Positions 35,372 to 44,278 of a stretch of 64,000 bases of DNA are shown here, piece by piece; position 1 is the first letter of the stretch; every line of letters begins with the position of its first letter. The stretch lies in NCBI RefSeq assembly GCF_039543205.1, contig NZ_BAABJH010000001.1, forward strand, positions 1,550,001-1,614,000, read 5' to 3'. Origin of the DNA: Flaviramulus_B aquimarinus (lineage in GTDB: Bacteria; Bacteroidota; Bacteroidia; Flavobacteriales; Flavobacteriaceae). Below the pieces are notes generated by a model, which was not told where the DNA came from, searched no databases, and saw only the letters and a list, made by a program, of their open reading frames with translations. Position numbers and translations under genes: made by a program.

Positions 35372-36625
35372 TTAAACAATCATTCCTGCTGCTACAGTTT
35401 CATTGGTTGCGTCATCAACAAGAATAATACTTCCTGTGGTTCTGTTTTCTCTATAAGAATCAACCATTAATGGTTTTGTAGTACGTATTTTAACTTTACT
35501 AATATCATTCATTTTAAGCTCTTTATCATCCTTTATACGATCTAGAGTATTGATATTATATTTATAAACGACTTCTTTTATCATCGCTTTTTGATTGTTA
35601 GAAGTGTGCTTTATAGTATATTTTGCTCTTGGTTTTGCTGCATCATTATGCAACCAACATAACATGACTTCAATATCTTGTATTGCTTCTGGTTTGTTGT
35701 TAGAGCGTACAATCATATCGCCTCTACTAATATCTATATCATCTTCAAGGGTTATAGAAACAGACATTGGTGCATAAGCCTCTTCTAACTCTTTATCTAG
35801 AGTGTCTATGCTTTTAATTTTGGAGGTAAACCCTGAAGGCATAACGGTTACCTCATCTCCTTTTCTAAGAATCCCACTAGCCACACGTCCAGCATAACCT
35901 CTATAGTCTATAAAGCCTTCACTTTGTGGTCTTAAAACAGTTTGTACGGGAAAACGAGCGTCTACTTTATTAATATCACTACTAATATGCATAGTCTCTA
36001 AGGTATGCAACATGGGTGCGCCCTGATACCAAGGCATGTTTTCTGATTTGTTTACTACATTATCTCCATCTAATGCACTCATTGGGATAAAACGCACATC
36101 TGTTACTAGCATTTTTGAAGATATGTCTTCAAATTGTCTAATAATATTGTTGTAAACCTCTTCAGAATAATCTACTAAATCCATTTTATTGACACATACA
36201 ATAATATGCGGAATTTGCAATAATGAAGCTATAAATGCATGTCTTTTAGTTTGTTCAATTACACCATGCCTTGCATCTATTAAAATGGTTGCAACATTTG
36301 CAGTGGATGCTCCTGTAATCATATTTCGTGTATATTGAATATGACCTGGTGTATCTGCTATTATAAATTTTCGTTTTGGTGTTGTAAAATATCTATAGGC
36401 CACATCAATAGTAATGCCTTGTTCGCGCTCATCTCTTAATCCATCTGTAAATAGAGCTAAATCGACACCTTCATGTCCTTTCTTTTTACTTGTATTTTCT
36501 ATAGCTTGTAATTGATCTTCAAAAATAGATTTTGAATCATAAAGCAGTCGCCCAATTAATGTGCTCTTACCATCATCTACACTACCTGCTGTTGTGAACC
36601 TTAATAATTGATTATTATCTATCAT
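35372..36625 (-). CDS. cysN: Sulfate adenylyltransferase subunit 1 (GTPase)
   Basis: 417 residues. Translation-factor GTPase: G1 GSVDDGKSTLIGR (about residues 14-26), the DTPGH box, and NKMD in G4. No CysC kinase is fused, and a stand-alone cysC lies upstream in the operon. CysN with CysD forms APS from ATP and sulfate, driven by GTP hydrolysis. Together with CysC it supplies PAPS; since no APS or PAPS reductase is in the window, the activated sulfate is likely for sulfotransfer. Confidence 0.96.
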   Translation of the reverse strand: MIDNNQLLRFTTAGSVDDGKSTLIGRLLYDSKSIFEDQLQAIENTSKKKGHEGVDLALFTDGLRDEREQGITIDVAYRYFTTPKRKFIIADTPGHIQYTRNMITGASTANVATILIDARHGVIEQTKRHAFIASLLQIPHIIVCVNKMDLVDYSEEVYNNIIRQFEDISSKMLVTDVRFIPMSALDGDNVVNKSENMPWYQGAPMLHTLETMHISSDINKVDARFPVQTVLRPQSEGFIDYRGYAGRVASGILRKGDEVTVMPSGFTSKIKSIDTLDKELEEAYAPMSVSITLEDDIDISRGDMIVRSNNKPEAIQDIEVMLCWLHNDAAKPRAKYTIKHTSNNQKAMIKEVVYKYNINTLDRIKDDKELKMNDISKVKIRTTKPLMVDSYRENRTTGSIILVDDATNETVAAGMIV

Positions 36626-36652
36626 AATTGTTTTTAATAGGAATGAAAAAAA

Positions 36653-37558
36653 TTAAAAATATCCTTGACGTTTTCTATCTTCCATTGCAGATTCAGAACG
36701 TTTATCGTCACTTCTATTACCGCGTTCAGTGTTTCGCATTCCAGCAACCTCAAGCGCTATTTTTTCTAATGTATCTGCCTCAGACTCATCACCTCCTGTT
36801 ATAGTAATATCTCCTAAGGTTCTAAAACGTATTTTTTTAGTTACCACCTCTTCATCATCTTCTAAAACCAAAAACTCCGAATTAGGAATCCATGTGTTTT
36901 GCCTCCAAACCACTTCACGCTCATGAGCAAAATATAAAGATGGTATTGCTATATTTTCTCGTTTTATGTAATTCCAAACATCCATTTCTGTCCAGTTGCT
37001 TATTGGAAAGGCTCTAAAATGCTCGCCCTCAAAATGTTTTCCGTTTAAAATATTCCACAACTCTGGTCGTTGGTTTTTTGGATCCCATTGTCCAAAATCA
37101 TCTCTATGAGAAAAAAAACGTTCTTTTGCTCTTGCTTTTTCTTCATCTCTTCGTCCTCCACCTATAGCACAATCAATTTTGTTAGTTTCAATCGCATCTA
37201 AAAGTGTTGTAATTTGCAATGCGTTACGTGTTGCATTTTTACCTTTTTCTTCTGCAACACGACCATCGTCTATAGATTCTTGAACTGAGCCTACAATTAA
37301 CTCTACGCCTAATTCTTTTATAATATCATCCCTAAATTGAATGGTTTCAGGAAAATTATGCCCTGTATCGACATGCATTAAGGGAAATGGGATTTTAGAC
37401 GGGTAAAATGCTTTTTTTGCTAAATGCGTAACCAGTATAGAATCTTTTCCTCCTGAAAATAAAATTACTGGATTTTGAAACTGAGCCCAGACTTCGCGTA
37501 AAATATAAATAGCTTCGCTTTCTAACTCGTCTAAATAGTTTAAATAGTATTTACTCAT
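36653..37558 (-). CDS. cysD: Sulfate adenylyltransferase subunit 2
   Basis: 301 residues with the PP-loop FSGGKDS (34-40), the HVDTGHNFPET segment, and the GGRRDEEKARAKERFFS run, all typical of CysD. The C-terminal GRGYF-type end is present as KRQGYF. It binds ATP and sulfate to make APS with CysN. It overlaps cysC by 8 bp and is 27 bp upstream of cysN, so the three genes are translationally linked. Confidence 0.96.
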   Translation of the reverse strand: MSKYYLNYLDELESEAIYILREVWAQFQNPVILFSGGKDSILVTHLAKKAFYPSKIPFPLMHVDTGHNFPETIQFRDDIIKELGVELIVGSVQESIDDGRVAEEKGKNATRNALQITTLLDAIETNKIDCAIGGGRRDEEKARAKERFFSHRDDFGQWDPKNQRPELWNILNGKHFEGEHFRAFPISNWTEMDVWNYIKRENIAIPSLYFAHEREVVWRQNTWIPNSEFLVLEDDEEVVTKKIRFRTLGDITITGGDESEADTLEKIALEVAGMRNTERGNRSDDKRSESAMEDRKRQGYF

Positions 37559-38153
37559 TTTGAAGCTTTAATTTTGGTTTTATAAATTCTATAATTCTTT
37601 TTGCTGCACCGTATATGGTTTCATTTTCTGTTTTAATCTCTATATCTGGATTTATAGGGTTTTCATAAGGTGCTGAAATTCCTGTAAAATTCTTGATTTC
37701 TCCCTCTCTTGCTTTTTTATATAAGCCTTTTACATCTCTTCGTTCACATTCTTCTAAACTTGTATTTACAAAAACTTCAATAAAATTATCTTCTCCAACA
37801 ATTTTTTTAATATTTTCCCTGTCTTCTTCATAAGGCGATACAAAAGCTCCTACTACTAATATACCTGCATCAATCATCAATTTACTTATTTCAGAAACTC
37901 TGCGAATATTTTCAGTTCTATCTTCATGTGAAAATGTTAAATTACAATTTATTCCATTTCTAACATTATCGCCATCCAGTAAATACGTTCTAATACCTTG
38001 TTTACTTAATTCTTGTTCAACTATATTTGAAATTGTAGATTTTCCGGAACCTGATAATCCTGTAAACCAAACTAAAAAAGAATTATGTTTATTTAAAAGT
38101 CTTCTTTCTTTTACCGTAACTGAATGCTTATAAGGCGTTATGTTTTCTTTCAT
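37551..38153 (-). CDS. cysC: Adenylyl-sulfate kinase
   Basis: 200 residues; P-loop GLSGSGKST (32-40), then LDGDNVRNGINCNLTFS, and ISAPYENP, all APS-kinase signatures. It phosphorylates APS to PAPS, the donor for the sulfotransferase at 26276-27175. It overlaps cysD by 8 bp and the DUF2061 gene by 4 bp. Confidence 0.96.
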   Translation of the reverse strand: MKENITPYKHSVTVKERRLLNKHNSFLVWFTGLSGSGKSTISNIVEQELSKQGIRTYLLDGDNVRNGINCNLTFSHEDRTENIRRVSEISKLMIDAGILVVGAFVSPYEEDRENIKKIVGEDNFIEVFVNTSLEECERRDVKGLYKKAREGEIKNFTGISAPYENPINPDIEIKTENETIYGAAKRIIEFIKPKLKLQNE

Positions 38154-38611
38154 TTAGACTCCTGTTTTTTTAGAAAATATTTTCTTATTCTTCCTAATGG
38201 CAACTTTAACCATAGTTTTTCATGTAAATAATAAAGGACAAATTTAGTGACTAATTCTGAAACAGCAATATATAAAGCAATCTCATTAAATGATTCTAAA
38301 ACAATACCAGAAATAATAAAAGTAGTTATTGTAGCAATAACTCGCCATGAAATTGTTTTTTTTAAAATTTCACGACTTGTTTGAGCTTGTTTTTTTAATA
38401 TATTTAGCCAAACTCTTTCGTGAGCATAATAAATAGCAAGCTTAATTACAAATTCTGAGAGCCCAATTTTAATGGCATTTTCAATACTACAATTCCCTAA
38501 AAAGCAAGTTACAAGTAAGACAACAAAAATAGTATCTGTTGTAGCGATAACTCGCCATGAAATTCCTTTTAAAATACTCCTAAAATGTGAAGATGTTTTA
38601 TACTTTCCCAT
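38150..38611 (-). CDS. Tandem DUF2061 membrane protein
   Basis: 153 residues made of two copies of the DUF2061 unit: SWRVIATTDTIFVVLL with YYAHERVWLNI in the first half and SWRVIATITTFIISGI with YYLHEKLWLKL in the second. Each copy carries two membrane helices. Function is unknown; the gene sits inside the PAPS set (after cysQ, before cysC), a context seen with this family in marine bacteria. A role in sulfate or nucleotide handling, or in membrane localisation of the Cys enzymes, is guesswork. Confidence 0.88.
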   Translation of the reverse strand: MGKYKTSSHFRSILKGISWRVIATTDTIFVVLLVTCFLGNCSIENAIKIGLSEFVIKLAIYYAHERVWLNILKKQAQTSREILKKTISWRVIATITTFIISGIVLESFNEIALYIAVSELVTKFVLYYLHEKLWLKLPLGRIRKYFLKKQESK

Positions 38612-38620
38612 ATATTCTTT

Positions 38621-39421
38621 TCAAGATACAATAAACCAAGGATTCAAAAGGTTTTCTTTGTTATAAAGTAAAGATTGATTTGTTTCTTTGGATATCACAT
38701 CTATTCCTACCGCATTACAAATGGCTTGTCCTGCTGCCGTATCCCACTCCATTGTTGGTGCAAATCGTGGATAAATATCTGCTTGTCCTTCTGCTACTAA
38801 ACAAAATTTTAATGAACTTCCCTTTGAAACTACTGCTACCTCTTTCCCGTCTTTTTTTAGCTCATTAACAAAGTCTAGTGTTTCTTGACTCATATGCGAA
38901 CGGCTACCTACGACTTGTACTGAGTTATTATGGTGTTCTTTAGGTTCTATTTTTTTTGCTAATCCAATAACTTCTTGTATTGAAGTATTATGGGATTGTA
39001 AAATAGCTTTAAACGCTATTTTAGTGTTTACATCTGCTACATAAATAACTTTTGTAGCTGGTACATAAATAACACCTAACTTTGGTTTTCCCTTATCAAT
39101 TAAAGCTATATTAACAGTAAACTCACCATTACGTTTTATGAATTCTTTAGTGCCATCAACAGGATCTACAATCCAACAAGAGTTCCAATCTTTTCTTACG
39201 GAATACTCAATTTGCTTGTTCTCCTCACTTATAATAGGTATATCTGTTTGTTTTAAGTATGTATTTATTACATCATTTGCTTTTTTATCCGCTTCAGTTA
39301 ATGGTGATTTATCATCTTTAATTTCTACATTAAACGGTGCATCATAAACATCCATAATGACTTTTCCTGCATGAAGTGATGCTTTTATTATGAGTTCAAG
39401 GTTTTTACTTATTACTAACAT
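38621..39421 (-). CDS. cysQ: 3'(2'),5'-bisphosphate nucleotidase
   Basis: 266 residues of the inositol monophosphatase fold. Metal-site motifs: EE (66-67), DPVDGTKEF (86-94) and EWDTAAGQAI near the C-terminus. CysQ converts PAP, the by-product of sulfotransfer, to AMP, relieving inhibition. Its presence beside cysDNC and the sulfotransferase completes the cycle. The start overlaps the fcl stop by 17 bp. Confidence 0.94.
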   Translation of the reverse strand: MLVISKNLELIIKASLHAGKVIMDVYDAPFNVEIKDDKSPLTEADKKANDVINTYLKQTDIPIISEENKQIEYSVRKDWNSCWIVDPVDGTKEFIKRNGEFTVNIALIDKGKPKLGVIYVPATKVIYVADVNTKIAFKAILQSHNTSIQEVIGLAKKIEPKEHHNNSVQVVGSRSHMSQETLDFVNELKKDGKEVAVVSKGSSLKFCLVAEGQADIYPRFAPTMEWDTAAGQAICNAVGIDVISKETNQSLLYNKENLLNPWFIVS

Positions 39422-40454
39422 ACCATTTATATATTTTTATTATTCCTTCTTTCAATTCAACAGTGTGCTTCCATCCTAAACTATTTAATTTAGAAACATC
39501 TGTTAGTTTTCGCATAGTGCCATCAGGTTTATCGGTATTAAAAACTAAATGACCTTTAAAATCAATTATGTCTTGTATGATTTCTGCCAATTCTTTTATC
39601 GATACGTCTATTCCTGTACCTATATTTATATGGGTATTTCTGATTTCCTTTTCTTCATCACTATACGTATCTGAGAAATCTCTTTTCTCCATAATAAACA
39701 CACAAGCATCTGCCATATCTTTACTCCAAAGAAATTCTCGTTTTGGTTTGCCAGAGCCCCAAATTTCAACACTGTTTTCAGACACGCCAAAAGTTTCTAA
39801 ATATGCTTTGGCTTCACTAATACTATTAACCCCTAAATCTTTAACTACCTCATCAAACTTAGATTCTGACAACAATTTTGCTAAATGAATTTTTCGTACT
39901 AAGGCTGGCAGTACATGCGATTTTTCTAAATCAAAATTATCATTCGGCCCATATAGATTTGTAGGCATAACCGATATAAAGTTTGTACCGTATTGCAAAT
40001 TATAACTCTCGCACATTTTAATACCTGCAATTTTAGCTATAGCATAGGGTTCATTGGTATACTCTAAAATATCTGTTAATAAGCTCCCCTCTTTCATAGG
40101 TTGAGGTGCATTTTTAGGATAAATACAAGTACTTCCTAAGAACAGTAGTTTTTTAACTTGACTTACATAGCTTTGATGAATGACATTGTTTTGTATCATC
40201 ATATTTTCATATATAAAATCTGCTCTATATATATTATTGGCTATAATACCCCCAACTTTTGCAGCAGCTAAAATAACATATTCTGGTTGCTCTTTATTAA
40301 AAAAGTCAGCTACCGCTATTTGATTTGTTAAATCTAACTCTCTATGTGTTTTAGTAACAATATTAGAATATCCTTTTTGTTGAAGGTTTTCCAATATGGC
40401 ACTACCAACAAGGCCTCTATGTCCCGCAATATATATTTTATCGGTTTTATTCAT
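39405..40454 (-). CDS. fcl: GDP-L-fucose synthase
   Basis: 349 residues. Seen: GHRGLVGSA (11-19), the LGSTCIYPKNAPQP motif and catalytic Tyr137/Lys141 in YAIAK. It carries the insert region around residues 180-215 often found in bacterial versions. It turns GDP-4-keto-6-deoxymannose, made by Gmd, into GDP-L-fucose using NADPH. It lies downstream of gmd with the SGNH gene between them, overlapping that gene by 8 bp. Confidence 0.95.
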   Translation of the reverse strand: MNKTDKIYIAGHRGLVGSAILENLQQKGYSNIVTKTHRELDLTNQIAVADFFNKEQPEYVILAAAKVGGIIANNIYRADFIYENMMIQNNVIHQSYVSQVKKLLFLGSTCIYPKNAPQPMKEGSLLTDILEYTNEPYAIAKIAGIKMCESYNLQYGTNFISVMPTNLYGPNDNFDLEKSHVLPALVRKIHLAKLLSESKFDEVVKDLGVNSISEAKAYLETFGVSENSVEIWGSGKPKREFLWSKDMADACVFIMEKRDFSDTYSDEEKEIRNTHINIGTGIDVSIKELAEIIQDIIDFKGHLVFNTDKPDGTMRKLTDVSKLNSLGWKHTVELKEGIIKIYKWYVSNK

Positions 40455-41781
40455 TTGCTTCTAAAAAGGGCTGTGAAATTAAAAGTTCTTTTATTGAAGG
40501 GCTCCCAGAAATCACCTCCAAACTTAAATCATGGTTTTTCGCTTGCAAACCTCTAAATAGCGTATATTTTGATTCTTTGTTATTCAATTCTATAATATCT
40601 TTCACTAATGAAATTACTGAAAACTCTATTTTAAAACCTTCAGGAATATTTTTTTTAGTTATTTCTTCTATCTGAAAAAGCATAAAATCTTCACTATTTA
40701 TTATAATTCTATTTGAGTTTGAAATAAAATCAGTAGTTAAATCCCCGTCTCCATCAAAACCAGTTAAACTTCCATATAGTTTGAATTTGAAGTTTTCCTC
40801 TTCTCGATTTATGTCATAAATCTCAAGTGTCCATTTCTCTTCCACTGGAAAAGTAGCTCCAAGCGACACATTTAGCATAGCAGGCATCCAACTTTTAAAA
40901 CCTTTTGATGGTCTAGAAATATAATAGTTAGATTTAAAAGTTGATGGTCGTTTCCCATCAACTAAAACTTTAATTTTAGCCCCACTATTTAACTCCTCAA
41001 TAGTTATAAGGTCAACTCGGGTGCCAAAAAAGCTAGTGTTAATTTCTTTTTGAGAATTTCTAATTTCATCTTTTTCCTCATTATATTCAAAATTCGGTCT
41101 TTTTTTAAACTCTTTAAGAACTATAGACCTTAACAATGCATTCCCTTTATCATTTGGATGCACATTTGGGTCAATTGTGTTTCCCATAAGTTCATTTGCT
41201 CCAATACTTCTATTATTTAAATACTCTGCCCATTGTTTTCTTACATCTACAAAACCACAATCATATTTTTTGGATATTTTTTGAATTTCCTTTGAATCAA
41301 AATCATGAGATTTGTTTATGTGCTTTAATTTAGATTCAGGGACATTCCATACATAATGATGATTTAAAAGCAATACGTCCGATGTCATTTTACTTCTTAT
41401 TTTTTTTATTAAAGAATCATATAGCCCATCTTTTATACCGTCATAAGCATGAAAAACAATTAAATCAGGATTCTCATGAAAAATATCATGCTCTGCAGTT
41501 TTAATCAATCTAGGGATTGTAAAACCTCCAATAGGCTTATGTTTATATGTAATATTAGTATTTGGATATAGATTTCTTAAAGAATCAACTAAAATATTAG
41601 TTTTCATGCCGCCAATAATTGACTGTCCATAAAATAAAATATCAACATTATTTGGAGATTCTTTAGTACTATTTTGTAGTAAGCTTAATGTTCTATCAAT
41701 TCCAGCATACTTAATTGACTTTTGCGCATTGCAAGAATTAAGGAAAATAGACAGAAGGCAAACTATAAATACGTTCTTCAT
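40447..41781 (-). CDS. SGNH/GDSL-family hydrolase, predicted lipoprotein
   Basis: 444 residues. Lipoprotein signal ending in FLNSC (Cys17). The N-terminal half has SGNH features: ILFYGQSIIGG (Gly-Gln-Ser, serine 54), IGGF (84-87), FHAYDG and TIDPNVHPND (about 203-211). Residues about 220-444 are an extra beta-rich region of unknown function. SGNH enzymes in glycan loci usually act as esterases, such as deacetylases. It lies between gmd and fcl, so it may trim O-acetyl groups put on by the WcaF-like enzyme. Substrate inferred only. Confidence 0.78.
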   Translation of the reverse strand: MKNVFIVCLLSIFLNSCNAQKSIKYAGIDRTLSLLQNSTKESPNNVDILFYGQSIIGGMKTNILVDSLRNLYPNTNITYKHKPIGGFTIPRLIKTAEHDIFHENPDLIVFHAYDGIKDGLYDSLIKKIRSKMTSDVLLLNHHYVWNVPESKLKHINKSHDFDSKEIQKISKKYDCGFVDVRKQWAEYLNNRSIGANELMGNTIDPNVHPNDKGNALLRSIVLKEFKKRPNFEYNEEKDEIRNSQKEINTSFFGTRVDLITIEELNSGAKIKVLVDGKRPSTFKSNYYISRPSKGFKSWMPAMLNVSLGATFPVEEKWTLEIYDINREEENFKFKLYGSLTGFDGDGDLTTDFISNSNRIIINSEDFMLFQIEEITKKNIPEGFKIEFSVISLVKDIIELNNKESKYTLFRGLQAKNHDLSLEVISGSPSIKELLISQPFLEANE

Positions 41782-41789
41782 TAATTAAG

Positions 41790-42908
41790 TTATTCGAAGT
41801 AATTCATAATTTTATAGCCGCCTTTTTTAAGAAAACTATCTTTTTCCATCAATTTAATATCGCTAATCATCATATCATCAACTAAAGCTTTTAAGTCATA
41901 TTTAGGAACCCATCCTAACTTTTCTTTAGCCTTAGTTGCATCACCTATAAGTAATTCAACCTCAGTAGGTCTAAAATATTTTGGGTCAACAGCAATAACT
42001 TCTTTTCCAATTTCTAATTGGTACTTAGGGTTACTACACCTTTTTATAAATCCTTTTTCTTCCTCACCGTTTCCTTTAAACTCTAGTTCCACTCCAACGT
42101 GTGTAAAGCACATTTTTACAAAGTCTCTAACGGTAGTGGTTTTGTTTGTTGCAATAACCCAATCTTCTGGCTCATCTGCCTGAAGAATCATCCACATCAT
42201 TCTAATATAATCTTTGGCGTGCCCCCAATCTCTTTGCGCATCTAGGTTACCTAAATATATTTTTTCTTGTAAACCCATTGCTATTTTTGATGTTGCTCTC
42301 GTAATTTTTCTAGTTACAAAGGTTTCTCCTCTTATTGGGGACTCATGATTAAATAAAATACCGTTGCAAGCATATATGCCATATGCCTCTCTATAGTTTA
42401 CTGTTATCCAATAGGCATACATTTTAGCAACTGCATAAGGGCTTCTTGGGTAAAATGGAGTTGTTTCCGTTTGGGGTACTTCCTGAACTTTACCATATAA
42501 CTCTGATGTAGATGCTTGATATATTCTTGTCTTTTTTTCCATTCCCAAAAGCCTAATAGCTTCTAAAAGACGTAATGTTCCAATACCATCTGCATTTGCA
42601 GTATATTCTGGCATCTCAAAAGATACGTGTACATGACTCATTGCTGCAAGATTGTAAATTTCATCTGGCTGAGTTTCTTGTATTAGCCTAGTTAAATTTG
42701 TACTATCTGTTAAATCTCCATAATGCAAAAAGAAGTTCCTGTCTTCTACATGTGGGTCTTGGTATAAATGATCTATCCGATCTGTATTAAATAAAGAGGA
42801 TCGTCTTTTTACTCCATGAACTTCATATCCTTTCTTTAACAGGAATTCGCTTAAATAAGCGCCATCTTGTCCTGTAACTCCCGTAATTAACGCTACTTTT
42901 TTTTGCAT
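41790..42908 (-). CDS. gmd: GDP-mannose 4,6-dehydratase
   Basis: 372 residues; NAD(P)-binding TGVTGQDGAYLSEFL at the N-terminus, VHGVKRRSSLFNT, the STSELYGKVQEVPQ segment, and YPRSPYAVAKMYAYW with catalytic Tyr and Lys. It makes GDP-4-keto-6-deoxy-D-mannose, the fucose precursor. Complete and of usual length. 33 bp separate it from rfbD. Confidence 0.97.
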   Translation of the reverse strand: MQKKVALITGVTGQDGAYLSEFLLKKGYEVHGVKRRSSLFNTDRIDHLYQDPHVEDRNFFLHYGDLTDSTNLTRLIQETQPDEIYNLAAMSHVHVSFEMPEYTANADGIGTLRLLEAIRLLGMEKKTRIYQASTSELYGKVQEVPQTETTPFYPRSPYAVAKMYAYWITVNYREAYGIYACNGILFNHESPIRGETFVTRKITRATSKIAMGLQEKIYLGNLDAQRDWGHAKDYIRMMWMILQADEPEDWVIATNKTTTVRDFVKMCFTHVGVELEFKGNGEEEKGFIKRCSNPKYQLEIGKEVIAVDPKYFRPTEVELLIGDATKAKEKLGWVPKYDLKALVDDMMISDIKLMEKDSFLKKGGYKIMNYFE

Positions 42909-42941
42909 TTTTTATTAATTTATATATAATAAATTTATTTT

Positions 42942-43727
42942 TTAATTTGCTAAAACAGAATTTTTTGGCCGTCTTGCAAAAGTACGATAATTGTCTGTTT
43001 TAATAAGGTTTGTCTTATGATTCAAATTATTCTCTAATAATATTTGCTTGGCAAATGCATACCATGTCATAGCTTTTTTATCACAAAAATGATATAGGCC
43101 AAACGATTTATCGTTTTTATCTATTAAATTAATAATATAACTAGATAAACTTACTGTATCTGTAGGACACCCTGTTTGTTCGGTTGTTATGGAAAGTTCT
43201 TTTACTGTATTAGCTTTATTAACAATAAATTTATAGAAATTATTACCGTATTTCTTACTATATAGCCATGATGTTCTGATAATAAAATACTTAGCTAAAA
43301 TCTGTTGTATATGTTTTTCGCCTTCTAATTTAGATTTTCCATATTCATTAATTGGATTTGTTATATCATTAATAGTATATGGTTCTTCTTTTTCACCATC
43401 AAAAACATAATCTGTTGAAATGTGAATTAAAACAATATCGTTTTCTAAACATTTATGAGCTAAATTCATAACCCCTTCGGCATTTATTTTATATGCAACT
43501 TTTGGTGTTTTTTCAGCTTGTTCGACATTTGTGTATGCTGCACAATTAATGCAATAATCAAACTTGTTGTTGTGAAAATAAGTGTCTACTTTATTCTGAT
43601 TTGTAATGTCTAACTCTGTTTTTCCAACAAAAATAAAATCTAATTCTAAATTATTGTTAGAATATAATTCTTTAATTGTTTTGCCTAATTGTCCATCAGC
43701 TCCAGTAACCAAGATTTTTTTACGCAT
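42942..43727 (-). CDS. rfbD: dTDP-4-dehydrorhamnose reductase, C-terminally short
   Basis: 261 residues. Seen: VTGADGQLGKTI, HISTDYVFDG and catalytic YGKSK. It makes dTDP-L-rhamnose from the keto-sugar delivered by RfbC. The usual family length is about 285-300; this frame stops just after ARRPKNSVLAN, where relatives continue for about 25 more residues with the last helices. After the stop the frame offers only eight codons (K I N L L Y I N) before a double stop. The truncation may be tolerated or may reduce activity. The catalytic residues are present. Confidence 0.9.
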   Translation of the reverse strand: MRKKILVTGADGQLGKTIKELYSNNNLELDFIFVGKTELDITNQNKVDTYFHNNKFDYCINCAAYTNVEQAEKTPKVAYKINAEGVMNLAHKCLENDIVLIHISTDYVFDGEKEEPYTINDITNPINEYGKSKLEGEKHIQQILAKYFIIRTSWLYSKKYGNNFYKFIVNKANTVKELSITTEQTGCPTDTVSLSSYIINLIDKNDKSFGLYHFCDKKAMTWYAFAKQILLENNLNHKTNLIKTDNYRTFARRPKNSVLAN

Positions 43728-44275
43728 TATAATCCAAATAAATTATTAAACGTTGCTAAAGTTCTGTCTTTTTCTGAAATTATAAATTGGTCTTCAGGTC
43801 CTCCCCAATCAATATTTAAAGTTTTATCATTGTATAAAATTCCAGATTCTGAAGCTTTATTATAAAAATTATCACATTTATATGAAAAAATAGTATTGTC
43901 TTCCATCACATAAAACCCATGAGCAAAACCTCTAGGAACATAAAGTTGTTTATGTTCTTGGTCATCTAAAATTAAGGAAAACTGTTTGCCAAATGTTTCG
44001 GAATTTCTTCGAATATCAACACATACATCCAACACTTTCCCTTTTATTACACGTACTAATTTTGCTTGTGCAAAATCACCTGTCTGAAAATGTAATCCTC
44101 TTAAAACGCCTTTTGAAGATTTAGATTGATTGTCTTGAACAAAATCGGCAATAACACCAGTTTCTTTTTCAAAAACTTTTTTGTTAAAGCTCTCAAAAAA
44201 CCAGCCTCTTTCATCCTTAAAAACTCGAGGGGTAATTACATAACACCCCTTTAAATATGTTTCCTCAACTTTCAT
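43727..44275 (-). CDS. rfbC: dTDP-4-dehydrorhamnose 3,5-epimerase
   Basis: 182 residues of the cupin-type RmlC fold. Signature regions: FVQDNQSKSSKGVLRGLHFQ with the catalytic histidine, VDIRRNSETFGK, and YVPRGFAHGFYV. It epimerises the keto-sugar at C3 and C5 to the L-configuration. Its stop overlaps the rfbD start by 1 bp and it follows rfbA by 3 bp. Confidence 0.97.
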   Translation of the reverse strand: MKVEETYLKGCYVITPRVFKDERGWFFESFNKKVFEKETGVIADFVQDNQSKSSKGVLRGLHFQTGDFAQAKLVRVIKGKVLDVCVDIRRNSETFGKQFSLILDDQEHKQLYVPRGFAHGFYVMEDNTIFSYKCDNFYNKASESGILYNDKTLNIDWGGPEDQFIISEKDRTLATFNNLFGL

Positions 44276-44278
44276 TTC

